A DNA stretch of 25,851 nucleotides from Clostridia bacterium (GTDB taxonomy: Bacteria; Bacillota; Clostridia; Oscillospirales; CAG-272). Below the pieces are notes generated by a model. It worked only from the letters and a program-made list of their open reading frames with translations. It was not told the DNA's origin and did not search any database. The stretch's first letter is position 1, and each line of letters starts with the position of its first letter. Below, one piece after another: positions 16,089 through 24,559 of the stretch. The stretch lies in the NCBI GenBank assembly GCA_900768535.1, contig CAAGDE010000197.1, positions 1 to 25,851 on the forward strand, written 5' to 3'. A program made the position numbers and the translations under genes.

Positions 16089-17034
16089 GGTCTGTTCCTC
16101 CTGTGCCTGACAGCAGTTTGCAGTAGTACGCGCCGAGCGTTTCGTCCGGTACGCGCTTGAGAATCCGGTAGCACCTGCCCGCGGGGTCGGGGGTGAAGCT
16201 GTTTTCGCCCTCGTCGGTCACGGTGAAGCGGTACGGCTCGGAAACGCCGAAGGTATCCGACTCCCCTTCAAACGCAAAGTGCATTGCCACAAGGTCGTAG
16301 CTTGCGTTCATCAGCTCCTCGGTGCCGAACACGGCGGGGCAGTAGCGCGCATAGGCAAGACGCACGGGGTTGTCGGTCGGGTCGGCATCGGTGGGGGCAA
16401 AGCCGCTTCGCACCGGAAAGCCCGTGTCGAAATCGGCAAAGAAAAGCGGAACGGTGCAGGCATCGAAAAATCCGATGGCGGACACGGGGTCGCAGATGAT
16501 GTTGTACTCCCGCCCCTGCGGAAATTTCGACGCCATCACGACTGCCGCGCTGACTTTTTTTGCGAACAGCTCGCTGCCGCACAGCGGGGAGACAGCGTCC
16601 GGCTCACTGCGCATCAGCTGTGCCAGCGTGGCAAAGGGACCGATTGCAACCACCACCGCGCCGCCGTCCGGCAATGCGGCAAGGGTGCGGCGATAGGCGG
16701 TGACTGCGTCCGGGTAGGTCTTTTTGTCGCCGAATCGCGCGGCGATTTCGCGGTTATAGCGCATATTGTGCGCGCGGGTCAGCAGTCCCGGCTGTTTGTT
16801 TTCGGCAAACGTGCCGACCTCCAGCCCGCAGTAGCGGCAGATCGCCTCGGCACACGGCGCACCGTAGGGGGAGGAGGTACAGCTGACCACCGCGCCAACG
16901 GGGACGCGGTAGCGTTTCGCCATTCCGGCGGCGACCGCCAGTGCCCCGGCATCGTCACAGTCGGGACCGATGTCCGTATCGATCAGCAGAGCTTTTCCCC
17001 CTTGCCGAAGCGGGGTGTAGATGGTGTTGTTCAT
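16069..17034 (-). CDS. Inosine-uridine nucleoside hydrolase-like protein
   Basis: A 321-residue member of the nucleoside hydrolase family, which cleaves N-glycosidic bonds using a calcium bound by an N-terminal Asp cluster. The signature is present as DTDIGPDCDDAGAL (19-32), with an extra residue compared with the usual DxDxGxDD. Later parts (VVVAIGPFATLAQLM, EYNIICDPVSAIGFF, SYDLVAMHFAF) fit the family. The ATG at 17034 is used, with AAGGAG 10 nt upstream; an in-frame ATG at 17055 has no such box. It overlaps the heparinase-like gene, so the two are co-translated, which is odd for plain nucleoside salvage. It may cleave another glycosyl compound. Confidence 0.82.
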   Translation of the reverse strand: MNNTIYTPLRQGGKALLIDTDIGPDCDDAGALAVAAGMAKRYRVPVGAVVSCTSSPYGAPCAEAICRYCGLEVGTFAENKQPGLLTRAHNMRYNREIAARFGDKKTYPDAVTAYRRTLAALPDGGAVVVAIGPFATLAQLMRSEPDAVSPLCGSELFAKKVSAAVVMASKFPQGREYNIICDPVSAIGFFDACTVPLFFADFDTGFPVRSGFAPTDADPTDNPVRLAYARYCPAVFGTEELMNASYDLVAMHFAFEGESDTFGVSEPYRFTVTDEGENSFTPDPAGRCYRILKRVPDETLGAYYCKLLSGTGGTDRGKTDF

Positions 17035-17161
17035 AGGATAGTGGCTCCTTGACATAGAGGATCAGCAAAACGTCCCGATGTGGACGGGAGGCTTTCATTT
17101 ACACGCCGGAACCCCCGGCGCCGCCGGCGCGGGTGCCGGGCGGCAGTCGGGGGATATGAAT

Positions 17162-18757
17162 TTACTGTTTCCGCTTCCGCTTTCTGCCGAGCATAATACC
17201 GGCAGGCAGGAGAAGCATTCCGGCAACAGAGAAGGTTCCAAGGCTTCCAAGGCACCCCTTCTTTTCCAGTGCGGGGATGGTCTCCTCGTCAAAGACTGCG
17301 CCGCAGACCGTGCAGACGTGGTGACGCTTGCCGGCAACGCCGACCGCTGCCTCCTGATCGATCACCCATTCGCCGGCGGTGTGCGGGACGGTGACTTCCT
17401 CCAGCTCCACCTCTGCCCAGCAGCGCTTGCAGGTCTTGTGGCGAGAGCCGGGCTCCGCGCAGGTTGCGGGCTTCACGATGGTCCAGTCGGTCAGGTCGTG
17501 ACCCAGCGCGTCCTCGTATTTTCTCGAATCGGTCACTTCATTGCAGCGCGTGCAGTGGCGGGACTCCATACCGTCATGCGTGCAGTCCGCGGCGGAATCC
17601 TTGGTGAATTCTGCGGCAAAGTCGTGACCCAGCGCGGCAATCTCGCGGGCATCGGTGGTGGCGTCACAGCGTGTGCAGTGGCGGGACTCGGAGCCCTTGT
17701 TCGTGCAGTCGGGCGCCTGATCGACCGTATATTCCGCCGCGAAATCATGTCCCAGTGCGGGGAGCTCCGCCGTGTCCACTGTCTTTTCGCAGACCTTGCA
17801 CTTGCGGGAGGATTTGCCGGGGGTGGTGCAGGTCGGCTCGACCGCAATCTCCAGGTTGACCCAATCGTGCGCGCCCTCTACCACGGTATTGCAGCAGGGA
17901 TAGGTGCCCTTGTGCTTTTCATCGGTGATTTCCCAGGTCGGCTCCTTTGCATGATTGGCGGGGTTGATCTCCCCTTCGGTCTTTCCGCAGCCGCGGCAGG
18001 TCTTGGGAGCCTGGCAGTTTGCATCGGTCCAGATCTGATGCTTGCAGGCTTCCACGGTTTCCACTGCGTAGAGCGCATACGGGCTCTTGGTCAGACCCAG
18101 TTTGTCATCCCGCGGGGTTTCGGCAATGCCGACGCAGTTGCCGATTTTATAATCGCCGTTGACATACGCGCCCAAGCCGAAGAAGCCGTCTGCCTTCTGA
18201 TCCTCTACATCAGTGGTTGTCAAAAGCGGGATCTTGACCTCCACGATAAACCCGTCTTCGGTTGCCTTTGCCTTTGCAATGGCTTTGGTAGCGGTTTTGT
18301 TTTTTCCGGAGAATGCCCAACCGTTCCAGGTTTTCGTTATGAAATCAGGTGCGGTCGGCGTATAGCCCTCTGCCGCGCTGTCAGTAGTGGCGGTGCAGGT
18401 CAGACCGTAGTTGCCGCCCCAGTTCCAAGTGCCGGCTTCGGTGCTGTTATAGAACCGTGTAGCGGTCAGGAAGGTAATCTCGGTGCAGTCGTGAACCTCT
18501 GCCATCAGATAGAGTGTTTTCTGCAACCAAAGCGCCTTGATGTACCCGTAGCCGGGGGTTTCGAAGGGCATGGCAACGGTGGTGTTCCAGATGTCGTCAA
18601 TCTCTCCGTCAATCGTCGGCTCGGTGGTTGCCTTGGCGGCAAAGCGGAGGGCGTTGCCGTCCGGGGAGGGCTGCGCCGAGGCGCTGATGGGGAGCAGCAC
18701 TGCAAGCGCGGAAAGCAGGGTGCAGGCGACCAGCAGGGAAAGCAGTTTCTTTTTCAT
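17162..18757 (-). CDS. Secreted CBM9/DOMON-like protein with Cys-pair repeats and C-terminal membrane anchor
   Basis: A 531-residue surface protein. A Sec signal peptide (LLSLLVACTLLSALAVLLPISASA) is followed by a carbohydrate-binding family 9-like domain (about 36-225; starts TEPTIDGEIDDIWNTT, with KALWLQKTLYLMAEVHD). Then come about six Cys-pair units (238-500) of the type C-x9-C-x2-C with ALGHDF spacers, resembling small zinc-ribbon or disulphide modules. At the end is a helix (FSVAGMLLLPAGIMLG) and a RKRKRKQ stop-transfer tail. No catalytic motif is seen; it probably displays or binds glycan at the cell surface. It lies in line with the GH16, peptide and nucleoside hydrolase genes, and an AAAGGA box precedes the ATG. 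Confidence 0.8.
   Translation of the reverse strand: MKKKLLSLLVACTLLSALAVLLPISASAQPSPDGNALRFAAKATTEPTIDGEIDDIWNTTVAMPFETPGYGYIKALWLQKTLYLMAEVHDCTEITFLTATRFYNSTEAGTWNWGGNYGLTCTATTDSAAEGYTPTAPDFITKTWNGWAFSGKNKTATKAIAKAKATEDGFIVEVKIPLLTTTDVEDQKADGFFGLGAYVNGDYKIGNCVGIAETPRDDKLGLTKSPYALYAVETVEACKHQIWTDANCQAPKTCRGCGKTEGEINPANHAKEPTWEITDEKHKGTYPCCNTVVEGAHDWVNLEIAVEPTCTTPGKSSRKCKVCEKTVDTAELPALGHDFAAEYTVDQAPDCTNKGSESRHCTRCDATTDAREIAALGHDFAAEFTKDSAADCTHDGMESRHCTRCNEVTDSRKYEDALGHDLTDWTIVKPATCAEPGSRHKTCKRCWAEVELEEVTVPHTAGEWVIDQEAAVGVAGKRHHVCTVCGAVFDEETIPALEKKGCLGSLGTFSVAGMLLLPAGIMLGRKRKRKQ
17303..18046 (-). repeat. Tandem Cys-x2-Cys repeat units
   Basis: Units of about 40 residues repeat with the frame C-T-x-x-G-x-x-x-R-x-C-x2-C-x-x-x-x-D-x-x-x-x-x-A-L-G-H-D. 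Examples are RKCKVCEKTVDTAELPALGH and RHCTRCDATTDAREIAALGH. The two central units are closest. The GH16 protein encoded next door has a single similar unit (C254 to C283). Confidence 0.75.
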
Positions 18758-18796
18758 ATCGGTATCATCCTTTCTTAGACGGAAGCTGGCGGACTG

Positions 18797-18949
18797 TCAG
18801 CTTTTCTGATTCAGAAAATCGTTAAATGAATATCCCTGCAGGCTGTTCGCGTTTCCCACGCCGGCATTGGTCAGACCGGTAGAGGTGCGGATCAGATCCT
18901 CGGCAGGAATTGCAACAAACAGGCAAATCGGGTTCTGATACGGTTTCAT
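18797..18949 (-). CDS. Small protein of unknown function, 50 aa (MKxYxxP...DLIxTS type)
   Basis: The ATG at 18949 follows AAGGGAG with 9-nt spacing. The 50-residue product starts MKPYQNPICLFVAIPAEDLI and goes on with RTSTGLTNAG, a Gly/Asn/Ser stretch and a polar end. The frame M-K-x-Y-x-x-P, a hydrophobic run, D-(V/L)-I-x-T-S, then a Gly/Asn-rich tail is one I recall from many small, uncharacterised Firmicutes ORFs. No function is known to me. It lies between, and in line with, two secreted glycan-binding genes (42 and 39 nt gaps), so it is probably expressed with them. An in-frame ATG 13 codons upstream lacks a ribosome binding site. Confidence 0.6.
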   Translation of the reverse strand: MKPYQNPICLFVAIPAEDLIRTSTGLTNAGVGNANSLQGYSFNDFLNQKS

Positions 18950-18991
18950 GGCTCGTTTCTCCCTTCTTTCAATCGGTATCCGTTGCAAAAC

Positions 18992-21166
18992 TTATTTGAT
19001 GTTGAGCGTTCCGGTCTCGTCCTGATAGAGCCGGACCCACGCCACGCTGAAGGTCTTGGGGAATACGGTGTTCTCGTTCGGTGCCCAGTTACTGTCACGG
19101 AAATTGATGCCGGGCTCGTTCGAGAAAAGGATATACAGCGGATCCTGGAAGCAGCTCATACCGGTGTGCTCTTCCTCGCCGAAGCCCTCCCCTCCATCCA
19201 CTGCCCTCTCCCGGAAGCCGCTCTGGTCGGTGATGTCATAGGTTGCGAACACTTCGCCGTCAACCGTCATATACATCATGTCTTTCGTCCAACCGAAGCC
19301 CCAAAGATGGTATTCGTCCGAAAGCGTCTCCCATTTGTCCTGGGGGAACGTGTAGGAAATCGGTGTGTTCAAGGAGAAATGGCGGTAGGCGTTGCCTTTG
19401 CCGGAATCCTTGAGAAACCACTTATGCAGAGTGGATTCCACATAGCCCTTTTTGTAAACCTCAAACACGTCCACTTCTGCCATGACATAGTTCGTGGAAC
19501 GGTGCTTTACGGCAGACCGAAACCAAAATGCCGGGAAGGACCCCTGAGAAAAGGGAACCTTTGCATAGATTTCCAAATAGCCGTACTTGAAGCTCATGCG
19601 ATCCTTGGTGGTCAGCGTTTGGTTGGAAGAATATAAATGTTCTCCGTCTTCCTCCCGATAGAGGTTCATGACCGCTTCGCCGTTTTCCAATCGGAAATTT
19701 TTCTTGTTGGTTGTGTATTCTACTTTCTTGTTCCACGTTTCCTCGGTGAGGTTCCATTTGGTGCTGTCAAGCGTACTGCTGTTGAACTCATCGCTCCAAA
19801 CCAGGTTGAGCGTTTTTCCGGTTTTCGGGTCGGTGCGGAGTTGGGGAACGGTGGTGTCGCTCGCCAACCGAACCGTTTCAATATTCTTTCCGGAGCCAAT
19901 TGTAAACGCGGCACCGGAGCCGGCGGCATACGTAATTTCACCGGACAGCGAAACCGTAAACGGGGTGACCTCAAATTTTACGAATTTGATATCCTCGCTC
20001 ACAGGGATATCCGTCACCGGAACCGCAACCAGATACTTACCGCCTTCTTCCGCATTCGGTGTCTCGGTTTTATCGCCCGCCAGAATGGAGCTGTACACCG
20101 TTCCGGTCTTCCAGATTTTTGTTTGACCCTGCGTCAGCGCAGTCTTTGTTTTGCCGTAATAGAGGGTGATTTGATATCCAACCTCCGAAAAATCATCCAG
20201 TGTAGCAATCTGCGAAACAAAGCGCACGCCGTATTTCCCGTCTACAACTTTCTCCGTTGTCTGCGCAGCCAGCAGCTGAATTGCGGTGGCGGGAATCTCC
20301 CGTGTCAGCGTGGTTGCGCAAGCCGGGCAGGCACCCGTTTCGGCTCCGGGCGCAACCAGGGTCGGCGCGGTTGCTACTTTATTGTAGGTCACACCTTCAT
20401 GTTTACAGGTGGTCGGGTCTGCAATCAGGCGAAGCGGCTGAAGGTCGGACGGCAGCAAAAGTTTTGATCCTTCTACGAGAGCATTGGATCCTGTAAATCC
20501 GCTCCCGTACCACATATATCTATTGGTGACCATACCAAGACCGATGTAACTCTGCCCTGCCCCCTTGGAAATATCCCAATCATTGGTTTTCATAGGAACA
20601 AACACTTCCAAATCAAAGCCCGGTTCGGTTGTACCATCTTCTTTGTAATGCTTGACTATCTTTTTTTCAAATCCTTCCGGGGTGATACACTTCATACCCG
20701 GTCCGTAAGGCGCTGTTGCGTTCTCGCTTGTTGTCCCAAGCTGGAACCGATAGTTGCCTCTGAATTCCGTTTTATCATTATTGACCCACCAAGAAGAATT
20801 TGACCCCGCATTGTATGCAAACGTATACTGAACTCCGGAAATGTAGAAACCAATATTGGTTACATTACCGGTTCCGTCCTCATTCAGTGACCGCATTTCT
20901 GCATAAAAGTAAAGTCCGTCCTCATTCCAAAGCGTCCACACCGTGGCTCTGTATGAGGCATTAACATAAAACGGTGTCGCCTTGTCGTAAGCCGCGTCCT
21001 TGATGCCGTCAATGGTCGGTTTGGTGGCGGTATAAACAGCAGTCCGATATTTCGCAATGACGTCCGGCGAGTTGCTTGGCGCCGCCGCCGACGTTCCAAC
21101 CGTCATCACTGTCGTCAGCGACAGGAGCATTGCAAGGAGGCAAAGTAATGATAATCCTTTTTTCAT
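18992..21166 (-). CDS. Secreted glycoside hydrolase family 16 enzyme with N-terminal CBM9-like domain
   Basis: A 724-residue multidomain enzyme. The parts are a signal peptide (1-28), a CBM9/DOMON-like domain (about 38-248; KPTIDGIKDAAYDKA), one Cys unit (254-292), a beta-rich linker (296-430) and a C-terminal GH16 domain (about 452-720). The GH16 active site is the bulged form E564-V-D566-V-F-E569, with E564 the nucleophile and E569 the acid/base. GH16 enzymes with this form cut beta-1,3 or mixed beta-glucans and galactans by a retaining mechanism. The ATG at 21166 follows AAAGGA; an in-frame TTG at 21184 is rejected. It follows the binding-lipoprotein gene by 54 nt and has two GH16 relatives on the other strand. 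Whether the substrate is laminarin-, agar- or carrageenan-like is not clear. Confidence 0.88.
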   Translation of the reverse strand: MKKGLSLLCLLAMLLSLTTVMTVGTSAAAPSNSPDVIAKYRTAVYTATKPTIDGIKDAAYDKATPFYVNASYRATVWTLWNEDGLYFYAEMRSLNEDGTGNVTNIGFYISGVQYTFAYNAGSNSSWWVNNDKTEFRGNYRFQLGTTSENATAPYGPGMKCITPEGFEKKIVKHYKEDGTTEPGFDLEVFVPMKTNDWDISKGAGQSYIGLGMVTNRYMWYGSGFTGSNALVEGSKLLLPSDLQPLRLIADPTTCKHEGVTYNKVATAPTLVAPGAETGACPACATTLTREIPATAIQLLAAQTTEKVVDGKYGVRFVSQIATLDDFSEVGYQITLYYGKTKTALTQGQTKIWKTGTVYSSILAGDKTETPNAEEGGKYLVAVPVTDIPVSEDIKFVKFEVTPFTVSLSGEITYAAGSGAAFTIGSGKNIETVRLASDTTVPQLRTDPKTGKTLNLVWSDEFNSSTLDSTKWNLTEETWNKKVEYTTNKKNFRLENGEAVMNLYREEDGEHLYSSNQTLTTKDRMSFKYGYLEIYAKVPFSQGSFPAFWFRSAVKHRSTNYVMAEVDVFEVYKKGYVESTLHKWFLKDSGKGNAYRHFSLNTPISYTFPQDKWETLSDEYHLWGFGWTKDMMYMTVDGEVFATYDITDQSGFRERAVDGGEGFGEEEHTGMSCFQDPLYILFSNEPGINFRDSNWAPNENTVFPKTFSVAWVRLYQDETGTLNIK

Positions 21167-21220
21167 GGTTCGTTTTCCTTTCAAAAAATGATTTGGTCGG
21201 TCACAGGAAAAACGCTACGG

Positions 21221-22669
21221 TTACTTTTTGTATGCCGTGATGAATTTATCCAAGGATGCCTTTGCCGCCTCGCTGTGTCCCTGCCAGTAGGTCTCCAGTC
21301 CGGTCGGCTTGTCGCCAAGTCCCATATTCGAACGCACCGCATTGCGGATTGCCAACCCCGCGCGCCCGTTCAGAATGTAGCCCGGATCCACCTTGACCGT
21401 GTCACGGATCAGGTCGATCATTGCCCGCGTCTGCGCGTCTCTTGCCGCATTGCCCTTGAGCACCAGCTCGATGTACTCCGGACGCACGGTCTTGCGGCTC
21501 TCCTCCGCCAGCGCCTGCGTGACGGTTCCGACCAGATCCTTATCCGGAACGGTCTTGGGCACAAACATCAGCGATACCCCGTCCGTCACCGAGGAGTAGT
21601 ACTCCTCCTGATCGTCATCCAGCTTCGGATACGGCAGCACACCGTAGTCAAACTCCAGCTTGCGGATGCGCTCAATCATCTCAAAGCGCATGGCGTTGAA
21701 CAGCACGTTCCCGGCGGTGAAGTACTCCTTGCTCGGATCGTTTTCGGTCTTGTGATCCTTATAGGAATATTCCGCCGTGTACAGCTGAATCAGCTTGTCG
21801 GTCACCTTCAGCGAACGGTCGCTTACCACATTCAGCGTCACGGTTCCGTCTTCCTTCATGTCAACCGTCCGCACGCCGAAGCTGGTGACAAACGCGTCAA
21901 TGGCAACGTCCGAGTCGCTGGCAAATCCGTACCGGACCACGCCGCCGTCACTGGTTCCCAGCTTGCCCGCCAGCTCCATCATCTTCTCCAGCGTCCAGTC
22001 CCCTGCCGTGACGACATCGTAAAGGTTCCCCGCATCCAGCGCAATTGCCAGCTGCTTGTTGAACACCATCGAGGACATCATCTTCCAGAAGGTCAGCGAA
22101 ATGTCCCCCGTAATGGCGTAGGTCTTGCCGTCAATGGTCAGCGTCTCGTTGATTCCGTTCTGCCAGGTGTCCGCCTTCAGGTCGATTCCCGGAATGTCCT
22201 GCCAGGTCAGATACCAGTCGTTTGCCACCGTGGGAAGGATGTAACGGTGATAGCCCGCAATCAGATCCACCGCGTCCTCGCCGACGTTCATCCAGTTGGT
22301 CAGGGTGTCGACAAATTCGGTGTTCAGCGTTGCGTACTTCCACGAATGGTTGTAAATCATGTTGCGGAAGGTCACGTTGTAGCGTTTCTGAATCAGCTCG
22401 TTCCGCGCGTAAACCGCATCGTTGATCCGGTCGCCGGTGTTTCCCTCCTCCGCCCGGAATTCGTAGGCGTAGCCGGAGCGGAACATGATGCGGAAGTCCT
22501 TGCCCCCGAAGTCCGGGTAGGTCACCCCTTCCTCCTCGGTAACGGGCTCCGTGGTTGCTGTCGGTTTGTTGTTGTCTTTGCTGCATCCCGCAAGCGCCCC
22601 GCCGAAAACAGCAAGCATCAAAAGCAGCGCCAAAACGCGAACAGCACGGATTGTAAACGGTCTTTCCAT
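21221..22669 (-). CDS. Extracellular solute-binding lipoprotein of an ABC sugar transporter
   Basis: A 482-residue family-1-type binding protein. A lipoprotein signal peptide (VRVLALLLMLAVFGGALAGC) puts lipidated C29 at the membrane. The mature protein has the alternating domain pattern of sugar-binding proteins, with SLTFWKMMSSMVFNKQLA (a ligand hinge region), WTLEKMMELAGKL and LEFDYGVLPYPKLDDDQEEYYSS. It captures a solute, probably oligosaccharides released by the GH16 enzymes, for import. No permease or ATPase genes lie in the window, so its partners are elsewhere. The ATG is 7 nt after AGGAGG. It is the first gene of the long minus-strand run. Confidence 0.9.
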   Translation of the reverse strand: MERPFTIRAVRVLALLLMLAVFGGALAGCSKDNNKPTATTEPVTEEEGVTYPDFGGKDFRIMFRSGYAYEFRAEEGNTGDRINDAVYARNELIQKRYNVTFRNMIYNHSWKYATLNTEFVDTLTNWMNVGEDAVDLIAGYHRYILPTVANDWYLTWQDIPGIDLKADTWQNGINETLTIDGKTYAITGDISLTFWKMMSSMVFNKQLAIALDAGNLYDVVTAGDWTLEKMMELAGKLGTSDGGVVRYGFASDSDVAIDAFVTSFGVRTVDMKEDGTVTLNVVSDRSLKVTDKLIQLYTAEYSYKDHKTENDPSKEYFTAGNVLFNAMRFEMIERIRKLEFDYGVLPYPKLDDDQEEYYSSVTDGVSLMFVPKTVPDKDLVGTVTQALAEESRKTVRPEYIELVLKGNAARDAQTRAMIDLIRDTVKVDPGYILNGRAGLAIRNAVRSNMGLGDKPTGLETYWQGHSEAAKASLDKFITAYKK

Positions 22670-22731
22670 AGCATTTCCTCCTGATAGCATCATTTTCCGA
22701 GCACATTTTTGTGCAAAACGGCTCGTGCTTC

Positions 22732-22753
22732 CTAATTATCATAACATAATTAG
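22732..22753. promoter_or_regulatory. 22-bp palindromic operator candidate
   Basis: CTAATTAT-CATAAC-ATAATTAG is a perfect inverted repeat with 8-bp arms and a 6-bp centre. It covers the -10 box and most of the spacer of the lipoprotein promoter. Such a position suits a repressor-type regulator of the LacI, GntR or MarR kind; none is encoded nearby. Confidence 0.5.
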
Positions 22754-22762
22754 TTGTGACAA
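22735..22762 (-). promoter_or_regulatory. Sigma-A promoter of the glycan operon
   Basis: On the minus strand TTGTCA (22757-22762) and GATAAT (22735-22740) are 16 nt apart. An alternative pairing (TTGTTT, 17 nt, TATGAT) lies 3-4 nt upstream. Transcription would start about 60 nt before the ATG. Confidence 0.5.
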
Positions 22763-22802
22763 ACAAGTGTTAAAGTTGCTATCCTGAAAAATTTTTTTAC
22801 AC

Positions 22803-22832
22803 TTGATTTTCTCTCCCGCAGTATGGTATAAT
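22803..22832 (+). promoter_or_regulatory. Sigma-A promoter of the divergent GH16 operon
   Basis: TTGATT (22803-22808) and a perfect TATAAT (22827-22832) are 18 nt apart. The ATG of the GH16 lipoprotein is 42 nt downstream. Confidence 0.6.
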
Positions 22833-22873
22833 ATCGGTAAATCCACCGATAGGAAAGAAAGGTTGTTCGAATT

Positions 22874-24544
22874 ATGACAAAGAAAAAACGCCCGCTCTGC
22901 AGAGCCGTTACGCTTCTTCTCGGAATTCTGACGCTCCTGCTCTCCGCCTGCACCGGAGGGAACACGCCCGCAGACACCACCGGGACACAGTCCGCGACCG
23001 CACCCGCGCCGTCCGCCACCGTCCGCGACCTGGTCGGAGATTACACCATCGTCTACCCCACCCGCGCAACCGACGGCGAAACCGCCGCTGCCATGCAGCT
23101 TGCCAAATTCTTCGGCGGCTCCGAGCGCCCCAAGGCGGACTACACCGCCGACGGCACCGTCCCCTCCGGCGCGCGCGAAATTCTGATCGGCAACACCAAC
23201 CGCGCGTCCTCCAAGGCTGCCATCGCCGCTCTGGGTCGTGACCGCGACTTCACCGTTGCCGTTTACGAGGGCGAGGTGGTCATTGCCGCAAAATCCGATA
23301 CCGCAATTGCCGAGGCGATGACCTATTTCATCGATACCGTCCTGCCGACCTCCGCCGCAGCCTTCCCCGTCGGCACGGTTTATACCTATCTTCACGCCTA
23401 TCCGCTGGGCAGCTTCTTCGGGCTCCCCGTCACGAACCTGACCGTCTCCTGCACGGACGCAAAGCTGAACGCCACCGCAAAGCTCCTGCAAAGCTACATC
23501 AATGACGCCACCGGCACGACGGCTGCCATCACCTCGGACGGCACCGGAAACATCCTTCTGACCGTTGACAGCACCATGGATCCCGACTCCTGGGCGGCGG
23601 AACCCGGCACCGGAAAGGTCACCCTGCGCGCCGGCTCCGCGCTCTCGCTGAACGAGGCGGTCAAGGCGATCTCCCAGGGAATGCTCGGCGGCGAGGCAGT
23701 CCGGCTGGAGGGCAGCAGCACCATCCCCAACACCTGCACCGATCCAAAAACCGGCAAAACGCTCCAGCTGGTCTGGCACGATGAATTCAACGGCGATTCG
23801 CTCAACTCCTCCAAATGGAAGCTCGCCGACAGAATGTGGGACAAACGGGTCATCACGACAACCGACAGGAAGAATATCCGCCTGGAGGACGGCGAGGCGG
23901 TAATGAACATCTACCGCGAGGACGGCAAGTATTACTCCCACAAAACGCTGACCACCATGGATCGCATGAGCTTTCAGTACGGCTATCTGGAAATCTACGC
24001 CAAGGTCCCCTTCTCGCAGGGCTCGTTCCCCGCGTTCTGGCTGCAATCCGCCAAACAGCACCGCACCGCCGGCTACATGACCGAGGTGGACGTGTTTGAG
24101 GTCTACCGGAGCGGCAGAGTGGAGGGCACGCTGCACAAGTGGGAACTGGACGCAAACGACAGCCACACCCACCACTGCTGGAACAATCCCATCGAGTACG
24201 CCTTCCCGAAGGAGGAGTGGGACAATCTCTCTGACGAATACCATCTCTGGGGCTTCGGCTGGACGAAAGAGATGATCTATCTGACCGTTGACGGAAAAAT
24301 CTTTGCCACCTTCGACATCACCGACAAGGGCGACTTCTGCGAGGGACGGGGCAACGGAACGCTGACCGGCATGAGCGGCTTCCAGGACCCGATGTATATC
24401 AATTTCACAAACTGGGTCGGTTCCAAATTCCGTGACCCGAACTGGGCACCCAACGAAAACACCGTATTTCCCAAAACCTTCAGCGTGGCGTGGGTCCGGC
24501 TCTATCAGGACGAAACCGGCACCCTCTACAACGATTTCAGATAA
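22874..24544 (+). CDS. GH16 lipoprotein with an N-terminal tandem beta/alpha region
   Basis: A 556-residue lipoprotein. The signal peptide ends in a lipobox (LLLSAC, C26). After a Thr/Ala/Pro linker come two similar beta/alpha modules: residues 53-157 (DYTIVYPTRATDGETAA ... REILIGNTNRASSKAA) and 187-272. They resemble the non-catalytic N-terminal domains of GH67/GH20-type enzymes. The C-terminal GH16 domain (296-550) has the active site E404-V-D406-V-F-E409. It would be held on the outer face of the membrane and act on beta-glucan or galactan. The ATG follows an AAAGAAAGG stretch. It is very similar to the GH16 domain of the secreted enzyme on the other strand, above all in the last 30 residues, and lies 15 nt before the next GH16 gene. 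Confidence 0.88.
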   Translation: MTKKKRPLCRAVTLLLGILTLLLSACTGGNTPADTTGTQSATAPAPSATVRDLVGDYTIVYPTRATDGETAAAMQLAKFFGGSERPKADYTADGTVPSGAREILIGNTNRASSKAAIAALGRDRDFTVAVYEGEVVIAAKSDTAIAEAMTYFIDTVLPTSAAAFPVGTVYTYLHAYPLGSFFGLPVTNLTVSCTDAKLNATAKLLQSYINDATGTTAAITSDGTGNILLTVDSTMDPDSWAAEPGTGKVTLRAGSALSLNEAVKAISQGMLGGEAVRLEGSSTIPNTCTDPKTGKTLQLVWHDEFNGDSLNSSKWKLADRMWDKRVITTTDRKNIRLEDGEAVMNIYREDGKYYSHKTLTTMDRMSFQYGYLEIYAKVPFSQGSFPAFWLQSAKQHRTAGYMTEVDVFEVYRSGRVEGTLHKWELDANDSHTHHCWNNPIEYAFPKEEWDNLSDEYHLWGFGWTKEMIYLTVDGKIFATFDITDKGDFCEGRGNGTLTGMSGFQDPMYINFTNWVGSKFRDPNWAPNENTVFPKTFSVAWVRLYQDETGTLYNDFR

Positions 24545-24559
24545 TACAGGAGAAGATTT

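Noticed and set aside
17071..17086. A short hairpin (CGTCC/GGACG) followed by TTTT on the minus strand
   Set aside because: The stem is only 5 bp. It may weaken read-through between the Cys-repeat gene and the nucleoside hydrolase gene, but it is too weak to call a terminator.
17100..17150. GC-rich self-complementary stretch between the nucleoside hydrolase and Cys-repeat genes
   Set aside because: It can fold, but there is no T run and no conserved motif, so it is not listed as a regulatory element.
17078..18778. A 566-codon plus-strand frame opposite the Cys-repeat protein
   Set aside because: The minus-strand protein has a signal peptide, domains and an anchor; the plus frame has none and is its antisense shadow.
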